A stretch of 64,000 nucleotides of DNA from Mesostigma viride (taxonomy: Eukaryota > Streptophyta > Mesostigmatophyceae > Mesostigmatales > Mesostigmataceae). Below are positions 45,205 through 55,424 of the stretch, piece by piece. Every line of letters begins with the position of its first letter. Positions within the stretch are counted from its first letter, which is position 1. The position numbers and the translations under genes were made by a program. The notes beneath the pieces were generated by a model. That model did not search any database and had not been told where the DNA came from. It worked only from the letters and a program-made list of their open reading frames with translations. The stretch lies in assembly GCA_009746045.1 (NCBI GenBank), contig RPFO01000648.1, forward strand, positions 751,279 through 815,278. Reading direction: 5' to 3'.

Positions 45205-46384
45205 AAAGGCTCTATCTATACACTTATGAGCTTGCATTCATGGAGAATCTCATTGCCTCAAACGATGATGTTCTCATCAGGCGTTTTATCCATACATGTC
45301 GATACATTGATGATGTCATCGCTTTCGACAACCCTGATTTCGCAACCCATTTGTATATCACCGCTGGTCTGCCTGGCATCTACCCGCAAGCGTCCCTCAC
45401 ATTAAAGCTCACGTCGGAGGATACTCATTGCAATTACCTCGATCTTAACATTACCCATAACAAGAAGGGCTGGCGTACGGCTGTCTATGATAAGCGCAAG
45501 GATCCTAAATACCAGCAAATTCCTTTTATTCGTTACCCCGATATTCACAGTCTCCTTTCCCACACAGCAAAATATGGTGTTGTTCTTTCTCAGTTACATC
45601 GTTTTTCCCGTCTTTGTTCTTATCGTGTTGATTTCATCACGACTCTTGTTGAACTCTTGCAGCGTTTATTGGTCAAAGACTATGACCGAGACATTATGCT
45701 CTGTCAAGTCCGATGTTTTTTGCAACGTCACCCACATCTGTTCGGTGCTGCCCCTTGGCACAAGCTCTACAAACAGGTCGTGGACCGGCTGGATCGCATA
45801 GTATCTCCGCACATCTGAACCCTGTGATGCCAGATCTCCTTTGCGGCCGTTCCGAGCTTGGCACTGGATTCGTTGTCCACATCGTCGCGTCGCTGCAGCA
45901 ACACGATGTTTTCTGGCATCCGCGGGCTTTTGGTTCCCGCCGCACATTTGAAAGTGCTGTCCTCCGGCTTTTTGCCTTTGCACCGTGTGCAGTTCTTGGA
46001 CGTTTGGAATCATGGCATGGCTAACGTGATGACTGACTAGCTACCTTTTCAGTGGTTTTCCATTTGCGGGTATTTCCTCGTAAATGGTGGGAGAGCGATC
46101 GCAGCAATGGTGCTCACCACTAGACACTCCCGGCCAGTTAGGCTCGAAACACACGCCCTGATCAAGCATGCTGTTTCCGGCCCCACCGTCTAGGTCATCT
46201 AGTCGCTCTATAGATATACACGTAAGCCAGCCATAATTTCAATGCACAAGGATACACATTTCCATCACCATTCATCTTCATCATCCTGAACGACTCGAAC
46301 ACGCGGACAAGATAACGGCAAGCTCGAGCTACCATGGTCCGGATTCTCCCGATTTCTGGCCTGCGCTGGTTGTCTCCTTGATAA
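45205..46384 (+). mobile_element. Retroelement with YIDD reverse transcriptase, 5'-truncated
   Basis: An ORF fragment at 45240-45818 is followed by about 570 bp of 3' sequence ending ctggttgtctccttgat. The same 3' end recurs at 43751-43786 and 44576-44813 (plus) and 54227-54835 (minus), each cut at a different 5' point, which is the pattern left by target-primed reverse transcription. The 3' region on the minus strand can be read as a Cys-containing peptide (CTRCKGKKPEDSTFKC), probably coincidental. Confidence 0.75.
45240..45818 (+). CDS. Reverse transcriptase fragment (YIDD palm and thumb)
   Basis: 193 residues, open from a TAA near 45205 through an ATG at 45240 to TGA at 45818. Motifs in order: CRYIDDVIAF (catalytic Asp pair), YPQASLTLKL, NYLDLNIT, AVYDKRKD, YGVVLSQLHRFSRLCSYRVD. 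This set occurs in Penelope-like and related RTs rather than in the L1, Ty1 or Ty3 types. The fingers domain and any endonuclease are missing, so it is a partial, non-autonomous copy. The exact clade cannot be fixed by eye. Confidence 0.75.
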   Translation: MENLIASNDDVLIRRFIHTCRYIDDVIAFDNPDFATHLYITAGLPGIYPQASLTLKLTSEDTHCNYLDLNITHNKKGWRTAVYDKRKDPKYQQIPFIRYPDIHSLLSHTAKYGVVLSQLHRFSRLCSYRVDFITTLVELLQRLLVKDYDRDIMLCQVRCFLQRHPHLFGAAPWHKLYKQVVDRLDRIVSPHI

Positions 46385-47430
46385 AGGTCCCCGCCCCGCC
46401 AGTACACTTGGGGCTTCTCGGGGTTGGTCTTGTGGCGGATGTAGTCGGGCCACTGATCGCGGCGTTGCTGCTGCTGGGCTGGCGTCAGGTCGTCGTCAAG
46501 CGACCAGGAGGTGTTCACCAGCTTCTTGCGGCGAGAGAGGAACCAAACTCGGGCTGTGATGTCGCTGAAGGTGAGGACCACTGGAGGGGGGCCAGCCTTG
46601 GCCCGTGGATGGGGCAGGCGGTATAGGCGCCCTGCAGTGTCGCACCTGGCAGCGCCATGCACGCCAAGAGTTTATTCTTCATGCAGCTCGTCGAGAAGAG
46701 AGTCTGGGGTCTCCCCCGGCTGCATGTCGAAGCGCCTGAGGATGACCCGGCAGCGGCGACGGTCGCGGTCAGCGGCCCGCGGCGCGTGTCTTCCAGCTCC
46801 TGGAGCTTGGTGGTGATGGCGGTCGTGGTAGAGGATGCCTGGCTCTTGAGCAGGTCAGCCCAGGAGGCGCGAGTCGAGGGGTCATCGCTAGGCGCTAGCC
46901 CTACCAGCAGGTTGGGCGGCGATGCATGGTGGCCGTTCGCTCGGCGACCTCGGGGACCTGCGTGGCCAGGGCGTCTATACCTTGGTAGCAACTGCCTCAA
47001 GTTTCACGGTGCCTTGGCCGACTCGGCCTTCCACCTGGTTAAGGCGGGTGGTCACAGTGGCTGTGGCCTCGGAAACTTTGGTGGCAATGTGCTGATTTGT
47101 GCTCTTGCGTAGCAGTAAGCTGAGGCTGGAGCTTAAGTGCGACTCTGGCTTCAATGTTGTTGACCTTGGCCGCGAGAGTGTTGAGTGGGCCGTCAGGCGC
47201 GTTCAGGGCGGCGAGCTGCTCAGCCATCGGCGCCAGCTGCTCCGCCACTCAGCAGCTCGGATGGAGTCCGTGCTGGGGGGGGTGCCGCTCTGCGAGGATG
47301 CTACAGCTGCTGTGGCTGCCCGTCTGCGCTCATGCAGGAGGCTCCTGAGGCCAGCGTATAGCAAATGTGGGTGATGTCCTGGGCGTCGCAGCGCAGGTAG
47401 CTGCGCGCACATGATGACTGCCTTCAAGTA
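46385..47430 (-). pseudogene. L1-type LINE ORF1 remnant
   Basis: Read on the minus strand in shifting frames: a coiled-coil part (ADLLKSQASSTTTAITTKL, about 46.8-46.9 kb; also LAAKVNNIEARVALKLQPQL near 47.1 kb), then LRRFDMQPGETPDSLLDELH, an in-frame stop, and the RRM/C-terminal region (GPPPVVLTFSDITARVWFLS, DDDLTPAQQQQRRDQWPDYI). This is the layout of L1 ORF1p RNA-binding proteins. The gene is cut off at 46385 by the 3' end of the YIDD element. Confidence 0.7.
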
Positions 47431-47844
47431 CGCCTCCGGTTCTTGAAGCAGCCATTCCCAGTTGGGCTTGGTGTCCTAGCTTGTCGCCAGGGGTAGGCAG
47501 AAAAAGTTCGTCATGGGCGGGCCAGGAACTTGATAACATCGTCACATTGTTCCTTCGTGAGCGTAAAGATAGTCCAAGATGCAAAAATCCCGCTGGCCGG
47601 CGCCGAAGCGGCGGACATCCCATTTGGAATGGGAAGTTCGGGTTTTCTTGAGAATGGGCGGCGAAATTGGTGTAGAGCATTGCGTCGAGGGTCCGAGGCA
47701 GACCGGGGGATCGAGAGCTAGGATCAGCCCCAGAGGGTTGGCGTCCGCAGGAGTTGATGTCGCACGTACTGCTGTCGACGAGAATGCCAATAGCAGCTCG
47801 ATTTGTTTGTCAAGGCTGCGCTTGGTGGCATTTGCAAAACACTG
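47431..47844. other. Degraded sequence, probably same LINE
   Basis: Broken minus-strand frames continue from the ORF1 remnant. I recognise no domain. Confidence 0.35.
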
Positions 47845-48330
47845 CTTTACAGCCGTAACCGATTATACTAGCAGATGCGTCTTGAAAAGACGCATCTGAT
47901 GCAAGTAGCCCGACTAAATTTGGGGCTCAGACGCAAAATTTCTGAGCTCCGCCGTCAGCCATGTCCGCTCGTACGTGGCTCGTGGCTCGGGCAGATCGAG
48001 ACAGCAGTAGTAGTGTAGCATTATTGTTTTTAAATTAAACTCGTGCTCCCGTTGGGGAGTCACAGAGCACCCAAGTGCTTTTAATCCCTGTGTGTGCACA
48101 ACAGGAGAATTAAGGGCAGAGACCCCCTTTCTCCTTCATGCCAAAGGCATGCCACAGCTGCATTCGGACACGCTAAACGATCCGGCAGGATCTGTGGGTA
48201 CCGGGTGCAATAAGACCCATGTGAGCATGTGAGTGTAGAATAGTGAGTGTAGTAGAATAGTAAGGCCGGCCTAGCCATGCACCGTGGCCTTGTACATGTA
48301 CGCCTACTATTACAGCTAGGCCCCATACCA
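47845..48330 (-). mobile_element. Dispersed repeat related to 53260-54225
   Basis: The minus strand carries ggcggagctcagaaattttgcg, a hairpin of gatgcgtcttgaaaagacgcatc, and the stretch around cctttggcatgaaggagaaa that recurs, diverged, in the 330-bp tandem units at 53566-54225. No coding capacity is evident. Confidence 0.6.
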
Positions 48331-48364
48331 GCTGATGACTTAGCATATTATTTAGCCATGTACA

Positions 48365-48710
48365 TGTGTGCCTGTCACCAACTACGTTCAGATGTTGCTG
48401 GACGACCTAGTGGTCCCAGCCCAGTTTGAGCACCGCATCCACTCTCTCTCCCGTCTTTGGACTGCCATGCAGGACAAGACGCGGTGGAAGAAGATTGTCA
48501 AGGCGCACACGCCCGACCCTGTGGGCAAGCCACCTCCCCCCAAGCGGAGGAGGCGTTTTGATGAGTAGTGTAGTTAGGCTTTTCTAGATAGAGTTAGGAT
48601 AGTTCGATCACGCGGCTTCCCCCACCCCATACATCATGGAATATGTGCTACATGACCCCCCCACGGAGGCATGTTATAATTTAATAATTTAATTTAATTT
48701 TTTATGTGTG
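48365..48710 (+). mobile_element. LINE-type retroelement 3' end, best copy
   Basis: Open frame at 48368-48568: TNYVQMLLDDLVVPAQFEHR, then SRLWTAMQDKTRWKKIV and a Pro/Arg-rich end, like the last residues of LINE RT proteins. It is followed by a 3' UTR with gacccccccacggaggcatg and an AT tail. It is 5'-truncated. Confidence 0.7.
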
Positions 48711-49338
48711 CCTGGTGATTCAGCAACTAATGAACGAAAAAAGCCACGAGCTAGCCACGAGCAGTGAAAAATAGTACGGCGTATAATATGATTCGTACGC
48801 GTATTATACGTAATACGTAGCTTTTCCGTACGAAATATGTGGTTTTCGTACCGTGGTTCTGTACGACCGCGTACAATACGCGTATTTGGCACGTACGACA
48901 GGCGTACGAGACAATTTCCCGCGTTTGGGGGGGCCTGGTGGGAGGACGCGGCTCGGTCTTTTTGTTTACTCCTAGTAATATCTATGCGTACAATGGCAAG
49001 GTTACCGGGCGACGTGGTTGCTCGGAATGCTGCCAAGCTGGCCGGAAAACACAGAGACGAGGGCAATACAGGCTATTATTATTACCTACTGTACACAGGC
49101 CTGTATACCCAGGCATTGTTGGTGCTAGCAATTCGACAGAACGTCTTTAGCAGCCGTGGGAGACGACATTATTGACGATGCTAGATGGCCCCGTTGGTGA
49201 TGACGGGGATGAGATGTCTGTGCAACAGGAAACTTTTTGGACCTTTATATCTAAGGTTAAACTTATAGCCGGTATACTGGAGGGGGGCGGTCATCCACGT
49301 TGACCACAAGCCCTGGCAGCCCCCTCCTGCCACCTCAG
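48711..49338. other. No gene; GTACG-rich stretch
   Basis: 48767-48900 is dense in tacg/cgta words (aatagtacggcgtataat) and weakly mirrors 52190-52291. The rest has only short ORFs without recognisable domains. Confidence 0.4.
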
Positions 49339-49382
49339 ACTAGGAATATATATCTTAATATAATATCGTAATATATTCATTT

Positions 49383-50444
49383 TTGGGCTCCGTCGCTCAG
49401 TCGTGGGCGGAAAGCTGCCGGCTCCTGCCCCTTTTGGCAACGGCAGCGCCTGACCTCCTGGACCCCAGCAGCCCTTTGCCCTTCGTCACCGCCATCCAGG
49501 AGGCCTATGCTGAGATCCAGCAGGCCTGTTCTCCCGTCCGTGCCGCTCAGGCGGTACAGCGCCACCTCCCTCGCGGCACTCCCTCGGTCGCCTCCGTTCA
49601 ATCTCCCGCCGCATTCCCTGCTCGCGTCATCGATAAACACCAGAAAACCTACGCGGGTATTCTGCACACGGCTGATTGGATTGCTCTTTTCGCGGACCTC
49701 AACGCCCAGGGACGTGCGTGGCTGTTCTCGCTTTCCTTGCGGAGTGTGGGCTCGGCGTACCTTCGTGCTCTTCCCATGGCCCCCCCATTCGCCTTGGCTC
49801 CCAGCCACTACTCGGTGGCGCTCCGGCACCAGCTATTTGCCCCGCAGCCTCTTGTTCCGGCCGGGCGGCCTTGTGGTAGCTGTGGGCAGCCGCTGGATCC
49901 CACGGGGACTCACTACCTTGCCTGCATGGGGGGCCAACAGAATCAGAATTGGTATTTGTATTTGCACACTGTCCTCCTGACGGTGGTGCTCGCCATGATT
50001 CGGTCGGTTTTCCCCCACGCGAACATCCGGTCCGAGGATGCGGATGGCGCTGCCTTCTATTCCCCCAACCACCGGCCTGACATCGTGGTGCTGGACTTTG
50101 AGGGGGGTGGCCGGCATCTGCTTATCGACGTTTCGGTGGCGCGGCCCTTGGCTCTTAGCCACGTGGCTGGGGCCTCCCTCACGGCAGGTTACACGGCGGA
50201 CCGGGCGGAGCGGGCCAAGCTCCTGGCCTACGGCGACGTCGGGCACCATCGTGTGGTGCCCTTTGTCCTGGAGGAGTTTGGGGCCATGGGGCCCCTGACC
50301 TCCGCCTTCTTCAAGGAGTGTTGCCGGCTCCGGGAGGACCGGCTGGACCTGGAGGGCCAGCGGGCCCCATGGTCGGCGCGGACCTGGACGTCATATTGGC
50401 GTCAGCTAGCGCTTGTCGGTGGCGCTGACTCGGGCCATGGCTGA
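49383..50444 (+). CDS. C-terminal zinc knuckle and nuclease-like domain of a non-LTR element
   Basis: 353 residues with no break. A Cys/His cluster (CGSCGQPLDPTGTHYLACMG) is followed by RPDIVVLDF and HLLIDVSVARP. A CCHC finger ahead of a PD-(D/E)xK-like core is the arrangement of restriction-like endonucleases at the C-terminus of R2/CRE/Dualen-type LINEs. No RT motifs precede it, so this is the C-terminal piece of a truncated copy and the initiating residue is not native. The high GC and intact frame suggest it is younger than the surrounding remnants. Confidence 0.7.
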   Translation: MGSVAQSWAESCRLLPLLATAAPDLLDPSSPLPFVTAIQEAYAEIQQACSPVRAAQAVQRHLPRGTPSVASVQSPAAFPARVIDKHQKTYAGILHTADWIALFADLNAQGRAWLFSLSLRSVGSAYLRALPMAPPFALAPSHYSVALRHQLFAPQPLVPAGRPCGSCGQPLDPTGTHYLACMGGQQNQNWYLYLHTVLLTVVLAMIRSVFPHANIRSEDADGAAFYSPNHRPDIVVLDFEGGGRHLLIDVSVARPLALSHVAGASLTAGYTADRAERAKLLAYGDVGHHRVVPFVLEEFGAMGPLTSAFFKECCRLREDRLDLEGQRAPWSARTWTSYWRQLALVGGADSGHG

Positions 50445-50838
50445 CATCATGCTCCGCCGTACGCGGGCTGATTTTGCGGTGCAGCAGGGCTATTAGGTTC
50501 CTCCCGTTAGGCGTTTCCATTGGTCTTATCGTAGTATAGAGATTTTACATGGCTCTGTATAGAGGTTTATAGCTGGGCGTTTGCTTTGGTTTGAGTGATT
50601 TCACTCTGCTGTAAGTAATTATATTTTTAATATATATTATAATAATATAATTACTTACAGCAGAGTGAAATCACTCAAACCAAAGCAAACGCCCAGCTAT
50701 AAACCTCTATACAGAGCCATGTCAAATCTCTATACTGCGATAAGACCAATGGAAACTCCTAACGGGAGGAACCTAATAGCCCTGCTGCACCGCAAAATCA
50801 GCCCGCGTACGGCGGAGCATGATGTCAGCCATGGCCCG
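50431..50838. repeat. 408-bp near-perfect palindrome
   Basis: The arms meet at 50634/50635 with essentially no spacer (AT-rich centre). I see only a few mismatches, such as gattttaca/gatttgaca and ggcgtt/ggagtt. The left arm contains the last codons and 3' UTR of the LINE; the right arm is the same in reverse. Confidence 0.93.
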
Positions 50839-50994
50839 GCTAGGAATATATATACCAGTAGTGTAGATTAGTAAGGCTTAGCCTAGCATGTGGCCCCCGC
50901 GCATGTGCGCCCATAATGGCCCCCATGGATGATGCCTTCAACATTTAGCCATGCTTTGTCTATATTGGGACCCCCATGGATGTTGCATTAAGAA

Positions 50995-51297
50995 TTTAGC
51001 CATGCTATGCCATGCAGAGAGATGCTCTCTGTCGAGAAGCCATGCCCTAGCTCTTGTATAGCCATGATGATCTTCCCCCACATGACATACTCCCCCTTAG
51101 CTGGGCATAGTGTGAAGATCATGAGGGTGCCGGTGCCCTTGAGGCACCTAGAGCAAGTGCTGCTTACATTCCATGCACTCTTGCAGGAAGTAGCCTAGAA
51201 TGTATTAAAAGCCATATGCCCCTTCTCAGGGATATGTGCTACATTGACTCCCAACGGAGTGATGTTGATAATTAATTATTAATTAATTAATTAAACT
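50995..51297 (+). mobile_element. Short dispersed element with shared AT-tail end
   Basis: ccatgcagagagatgctctctg followed by a gccctagc stretch recurs, diverged, at 52995-53100. The 3' end has gactcccaacggagtgatgt and a (attaatta)n tail, like the ends at 8025-8073 and 48637-48702. Confidence 0.55.
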
Positions 51298-51591
51298 TAT
51301 CACGGATGGGCACCGGACAGGGAATTACGCTATGGCATATGCCTGACATGCAAGGCGGCCTTCAAGGGCACTGCCACGCGGGCGAAGGCTCACATCATGG
51401 GTGGCCAATATGCAACCCTCAATGGGGTGAGCAAATGCACGAATCCGCTTAAGGCGTTTCGTGTCAGGCTGCTGCAGGAGGAGGAGGAGAAGGAGGCCAA
51501 GAAGCTGCGACGGCAGGATGCAGACCGATTAGAGATGGCAGCCGAGGTCCGGAACCTGCGTAGGCAAGGTCTGATGAATGAGGAGCCATAG
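51298..51591 (+). pseudogene. BED-type zinc finger remnant (hAT-like transposase?)
   Basis: Frame from 51298: CLTCKAAFKGTATRAKAHIM then VSKC gives a Cys-x2-Cys...His...Cys pattern like BED fingers of hAT transposases, followed by a charged helix (EEEEKEAKKLRRQDADRLEM). No start codon precedes the finger and it ends after 64 codons past the first ATG. Confidence 0.5.
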
Positions 51592-52994
51592 TAGATTGAG
51601 GAGAGTGATGCACGAACGTGGAAATCTGCCCGCGCTATAGCACTAGCAACGCCGGAGCTGGGTCCAGCGCATCGCAGAGCAAGGGGCGTTCCGATAATGG
51701 AACTCAGCCTGCCGCGGTCGTGACGACCAACAAGCAGCAGCTTGATGAGGAGAATGTGACATCACTGACATGCGCATGTTGTATCATTGGCCATTTAATT
51801 AATGATTTAATTTATTAACACGGAACAGCGTTGTTGTGTCATTGGCCATGGATGAATTCATGTGCAGTTTTTCAAATGCATGCGATGACAATCAAACCCA
51901 GCAACCATCCTAATATGTTTTTGATATTAGTGCTCAGCATCAGTTGATATTTGTGTTGTAAGGGCCATCATACCATGTTTACCTTTCACCTTTGATTGAA
52001 CATTAGGGTAAATGAAGGTTAGTTCAGCAAGCATGATGATGACGGTGGCTTATATTCAGTTGATGCCGGCCACGCCGGCCGTGTTGGAATCATTACATGT
52101 GGAAACACATGTATCTTGTCATGTTTGAAGTGGTACATGCTCAGATATTCTTCAACCTCCAAAAAACACAGAAAAACAAGCCATTTAGCGTTGTACCGTA
52201 CTATTAAAAGCGTATTATACACCGTACTAGCGTATTATACAAAGTACACCCCGGGACCGTACGTGTATTTTACCGTACTACGTACTATTTGACTCTGGCC
52301 ACGAGGTAGTCATGGCTAACGGCGGAGCTCATAACTTTCACGCCTTGGGCACCTAAGTCGCCGTGAAAATCATGCACAATCGATTCGTCTTTACGCACAC
52401 ACTGAATAACGTTCCGAAGCTAATACACAATATATGACGAGCAAACGCTCATCTACGCAACGCAGCCTAGCGGCTGCGCTAAGCCCTGAAAATACGGCTG
52501 CAGCTCCGGCTGCAGCTTCGCCCTCAGATCCAGATCGAAGGCAGCGGTGACACTAGTTGCGCACTGGTGGTTGCCCAGCCCCCCTCCGGGCTGGCCTCGG
52601 CGCCATCTGCATCGCCTGAGCCCAAACGCAGTCGCCCTGCAGAGCCGCACTGGGACAAGATCGCCTTTGATATCAACGCACCTGGCTACTGGAATCGAAG
52701 CCCGGCAGCCTTCATGGAAGACGTGTTTTTCGGCACGCACGCCTCGCTTATTGACGGCCTACAGGTGCTTGCACCTCGTCTCCCACACCTGCGGCCGTTG
52801 GCCAAGTGGCCAGCCTTTCAACAGCGCCGAAGATCTCCCGAAAATTCTCTGCACGAATATGGAGAAGAGAGCGGCGAGCTGAAGGCAAGGACGAGACCAG
52901 CCGGGCAGGTGGCCAGGTCCGCAGTGGGAAAACCGGCCGTCAGTCAGCTCCATTGCATAGGCGACCAGATGATGTATTATCGTTTACGTAGTTA
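51592..52994. other. TE-rich spacer without recognised gene
   Basis: Contains an ORF at 52567-52995 (SPEPKRSRPAEPHWDKIAFD, then FFGTHASLIDGL) that I cannot assign, AT-rich (attaattaa) patches near 51800, and a tacg-rich patch at 52190-52291. Confidence 0.4.
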
Positions 52995-53259
52995 GCCATG
53001 CTTTGCCCATGCAGAGAGTTGCTCTCTGCTGAGACACCACGCCCTAGCCATTGTCTAGCAATAATGTCATCTTCCACCCGGCCTATGCATGCCAGGCCTT
53101 TTAGGTATGATACATCATGGTGGTGCAGGTGCACCTTGTGCACCCAGAGTATGTGATGGTTTAGGCCAAGGTCGCCAACAATTAAGCTTCAACCCGGCCC
53201 AGCTCACGGCGCTGCAGACCGCAGCGCAAGCTTCTGAGGCTCATGCCAATGTCATCCAT

Positions 53260-53565
53260 CCATCACAGGCTTGGCTGACGGCGGTATGGCTGATGGCGGA
53301 GCTTAGATCTTTTGCGTCTGAGCCCCGAATTCGGTCAGACCACTACTAGCATTCGATGCGCCTTTTTAAGACGCACTCGCCAGTATAATCGGTTACGGCT
53401 GAAACGCAGTATCGAAAAGTTACGCACGTGACAAGCAGCTATGATGACTCCACCTATCCATTGGTAGTCACTGCCGCCATGACACGGATGTTTGCCTAGC
53501 CATGTGCCACAATACGTACCTAGTCACGTGCACTGCTAACACATGGTACACAATTAACCAGCCAT
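53260..53565 (+). mobile_element. Dispersed repeat related to 47845-48330
   Basis: ggcggagcttagatcttttgcg, the gacgcactcgcc region and ataatcggttacggctg correspond in reverse orientation to 47845-47960. Confidence 0.55.
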
Positions 53566-54225
53566 AGCCTTAGCTCAGTCCTTGTACAGCCATGCTACCT
53601 CCTGGCTATGCTCAGATTACTTGCCCACGCTCCTTGTTATGATATGCTCACATGGGTCTTATTGCACCCACAGATCTTGCCGGATCGTTTACCGAGTCCG
53701 ATTGCAGCTGTGGCATGCCTTTGGCAGGAGAAAGGGGGTCTCTGCCCTTTCTTCCTGTTGTGTACACACAGGGATTAAAAGCACTTCGGTGCTCCGTGAC
53801 TTCCCAACGGGAGCACGAGTTTAATGAATGAATTAATTAATGTGGTGGTTTACACCCCCCACCTGCAGGTTGTAGCTCAGAATGTATTAAAAACCAGCCT
53901 TAGCTCAGTCCTTGTACAGCCATGCTACCTCCTGGCTATGCTCAGATTACTTGCCCACGCTCCTTGTTATGATATGCTCACATGGGTCTTATTGCACCCA
54001 CAGATCTTGCCGGATCGTTTACCGAGTCCGATTGCAGCTGTGGCATGCCTTTGGCAGGAGAAAGGGGGTCTCTGCCCTTTCTTCCTGTTGTGTACACACA
54101 GGGATTAAAAGCACTTCGGTGCTCCGTGACTTCCCAACGGGAGCACGAGTTTAATGAATGAATTAATTAATGTGGTGGTTTACACCCCCCACCTGCAGGT
54201 TGTAGCTCAGAATGTATTAAAAACC
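53566..54225 (+). repeat. Perfect 330-bp tandem duplication
   Basis: Units 53566-53895 and 53896-54225 look identical base for base (ccttagctcagtccttgtac to gaatgtattaaaaacca), so the event is recent. Each unit ends with a stem (gtgctcc ... gggagcac) and a ttaatgaatgaattaattaa tail, as if two copies of a short retroelement lie in tandem. Confidence 0.92.
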
Positions 54226-54226
54226 A

Positions 54227-54835
54227 CATATCAAGGAGACAACCAGCGCAGGCCAGAAATCGGGAGAATCCGGACCATGGTAGCTTGAGCCTGCCGTTAT
54301 CTTGTCTGCGTTTTCGGGTCGTTCAGGATGATGAATGTGAATGGAGATGGAAATGTGTAGCCTTGTGCATTGAAATTATGGCTGGCTTACGTGTAGAGCG
54401 ACTAGATGACCTAGACGGTGGGGCCGCAAACAGCTTGCTTGATCAGGGCGTGTGTTTCGAGCCTGTAGACCTGGACGGGAGTGTCTAGTGGTGAGCATCA
54501 TTGCTGCGATCGCTCTCCCACCATTTGGGAGGAAATACCGGCAAATGGAAAACCACTGAAAAGGTCTAGCTAGTCAGTCATTACGTTAGCCATGCCGTGA
54601 TTCCAAACGTCCAAGAACTGCACACGGTGCAAAGGCAAAAAGCCGGAGGGCAGCACTTTCAAATGTGCGGCGGGAACCAAAAAGGCCGCGTATGCCAGAA
54701 AACATCGTGTCGCTGCAGCGACGCGACCATGTGGACAACGAATCCAGTGCTAAGCTCGGAACGTCCGCATTTGAAGGAGATCTGGCATCACAGGGTTCAG
54801 ATGTGCGGAGATACTACGCGATCCAGCCGGTCCAA
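54227..54835 (-). mobile_element. 5'-truncated copy of the YIDD-RT element
   Basis: The inverse of 45790-46384, starting at the shared 3' terminus (atcaaggagacaaccagcgc) and ending inside the last RT codons (ccggctggatcgc). Confidence 0.8.
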
Positions 54836-55424
54836 TAAAATAAAAACCATATGCCCCTTTAAAGGGAGATGTGTTATGCTGCTAACATAGATATGTTCTT
54901 AATGCATGAATTAATTAATTATATGGTGCACGGCAGAATTTCGATTCATAATGGCGACAGCATGCCTGCATTCAGTATTGGTTCGCGTCACTTCCTATAT
55001 CGATACTTTCAAGACAGGCAAGCAATTAAATGTGGGATGGGCAATGGCGTCACCATGCAAGATCGATGCCAAGGGTGTTCGCATGGAGCATATAGGATCC
55101 GCAGGTTTGGATAGTCAGCGCAGGACACGGAGGAATACTCGCATCTCTTTCTTCAAATCCTCAATTTTCAATGCGTTGCAGAGGACATTGCTTTCTCTTT
55201 CCCCCAAGAAGTGACTTATGCGGGGAAACCTCCATACACAGGACTGCTGATTAATGACTTGCTTGGTCGAGCACCTGCCTGGTTCAGTGCCTAGTTATAC
55301 GCACAGGATCAGCCTAGCACCCTCATCATGTTGACAGAGAAAATGAGGGTGTGACCAAACAACTGTAAGAAACTCTCCCTTGACTATGGCAGGCCCACGA
55401 CTGCTCCAATCCCCGTGCGCAACC
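54836..55424. other. TE debris and TLC gene 3' flank
   Basis: 54850-54925 has another gccccttt stem and attaattaatt tail. An ORF at 54951-55214 is unassigned. Nothing else is recognisable before the TLC stop. Confidence 0.4.

Larger units (their letters stand above)
49340..50853 (+). mobile_element. LINE insertion (endonuclease type) with 14-bp flanking direct repeats
   Basis: The insert 49354-50839 is bounded by ctaggaatatatat at 49340-49353 and 50840-50853, a plausible target-site duplication. It contains a 5'-truncated element with a coding end and AT-rich 3' tail (about 50619-50634), followed by an inverted copy of its own last 204 bp. Confidence 0.8.

Noticed and set aside
45812-46384. 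Hammerhead ribozyme in the YIDD element 3' region
   Set aside because: A cgaaac word is present, but the required ctgatga core is not (only ctgatca) and no stem fits.
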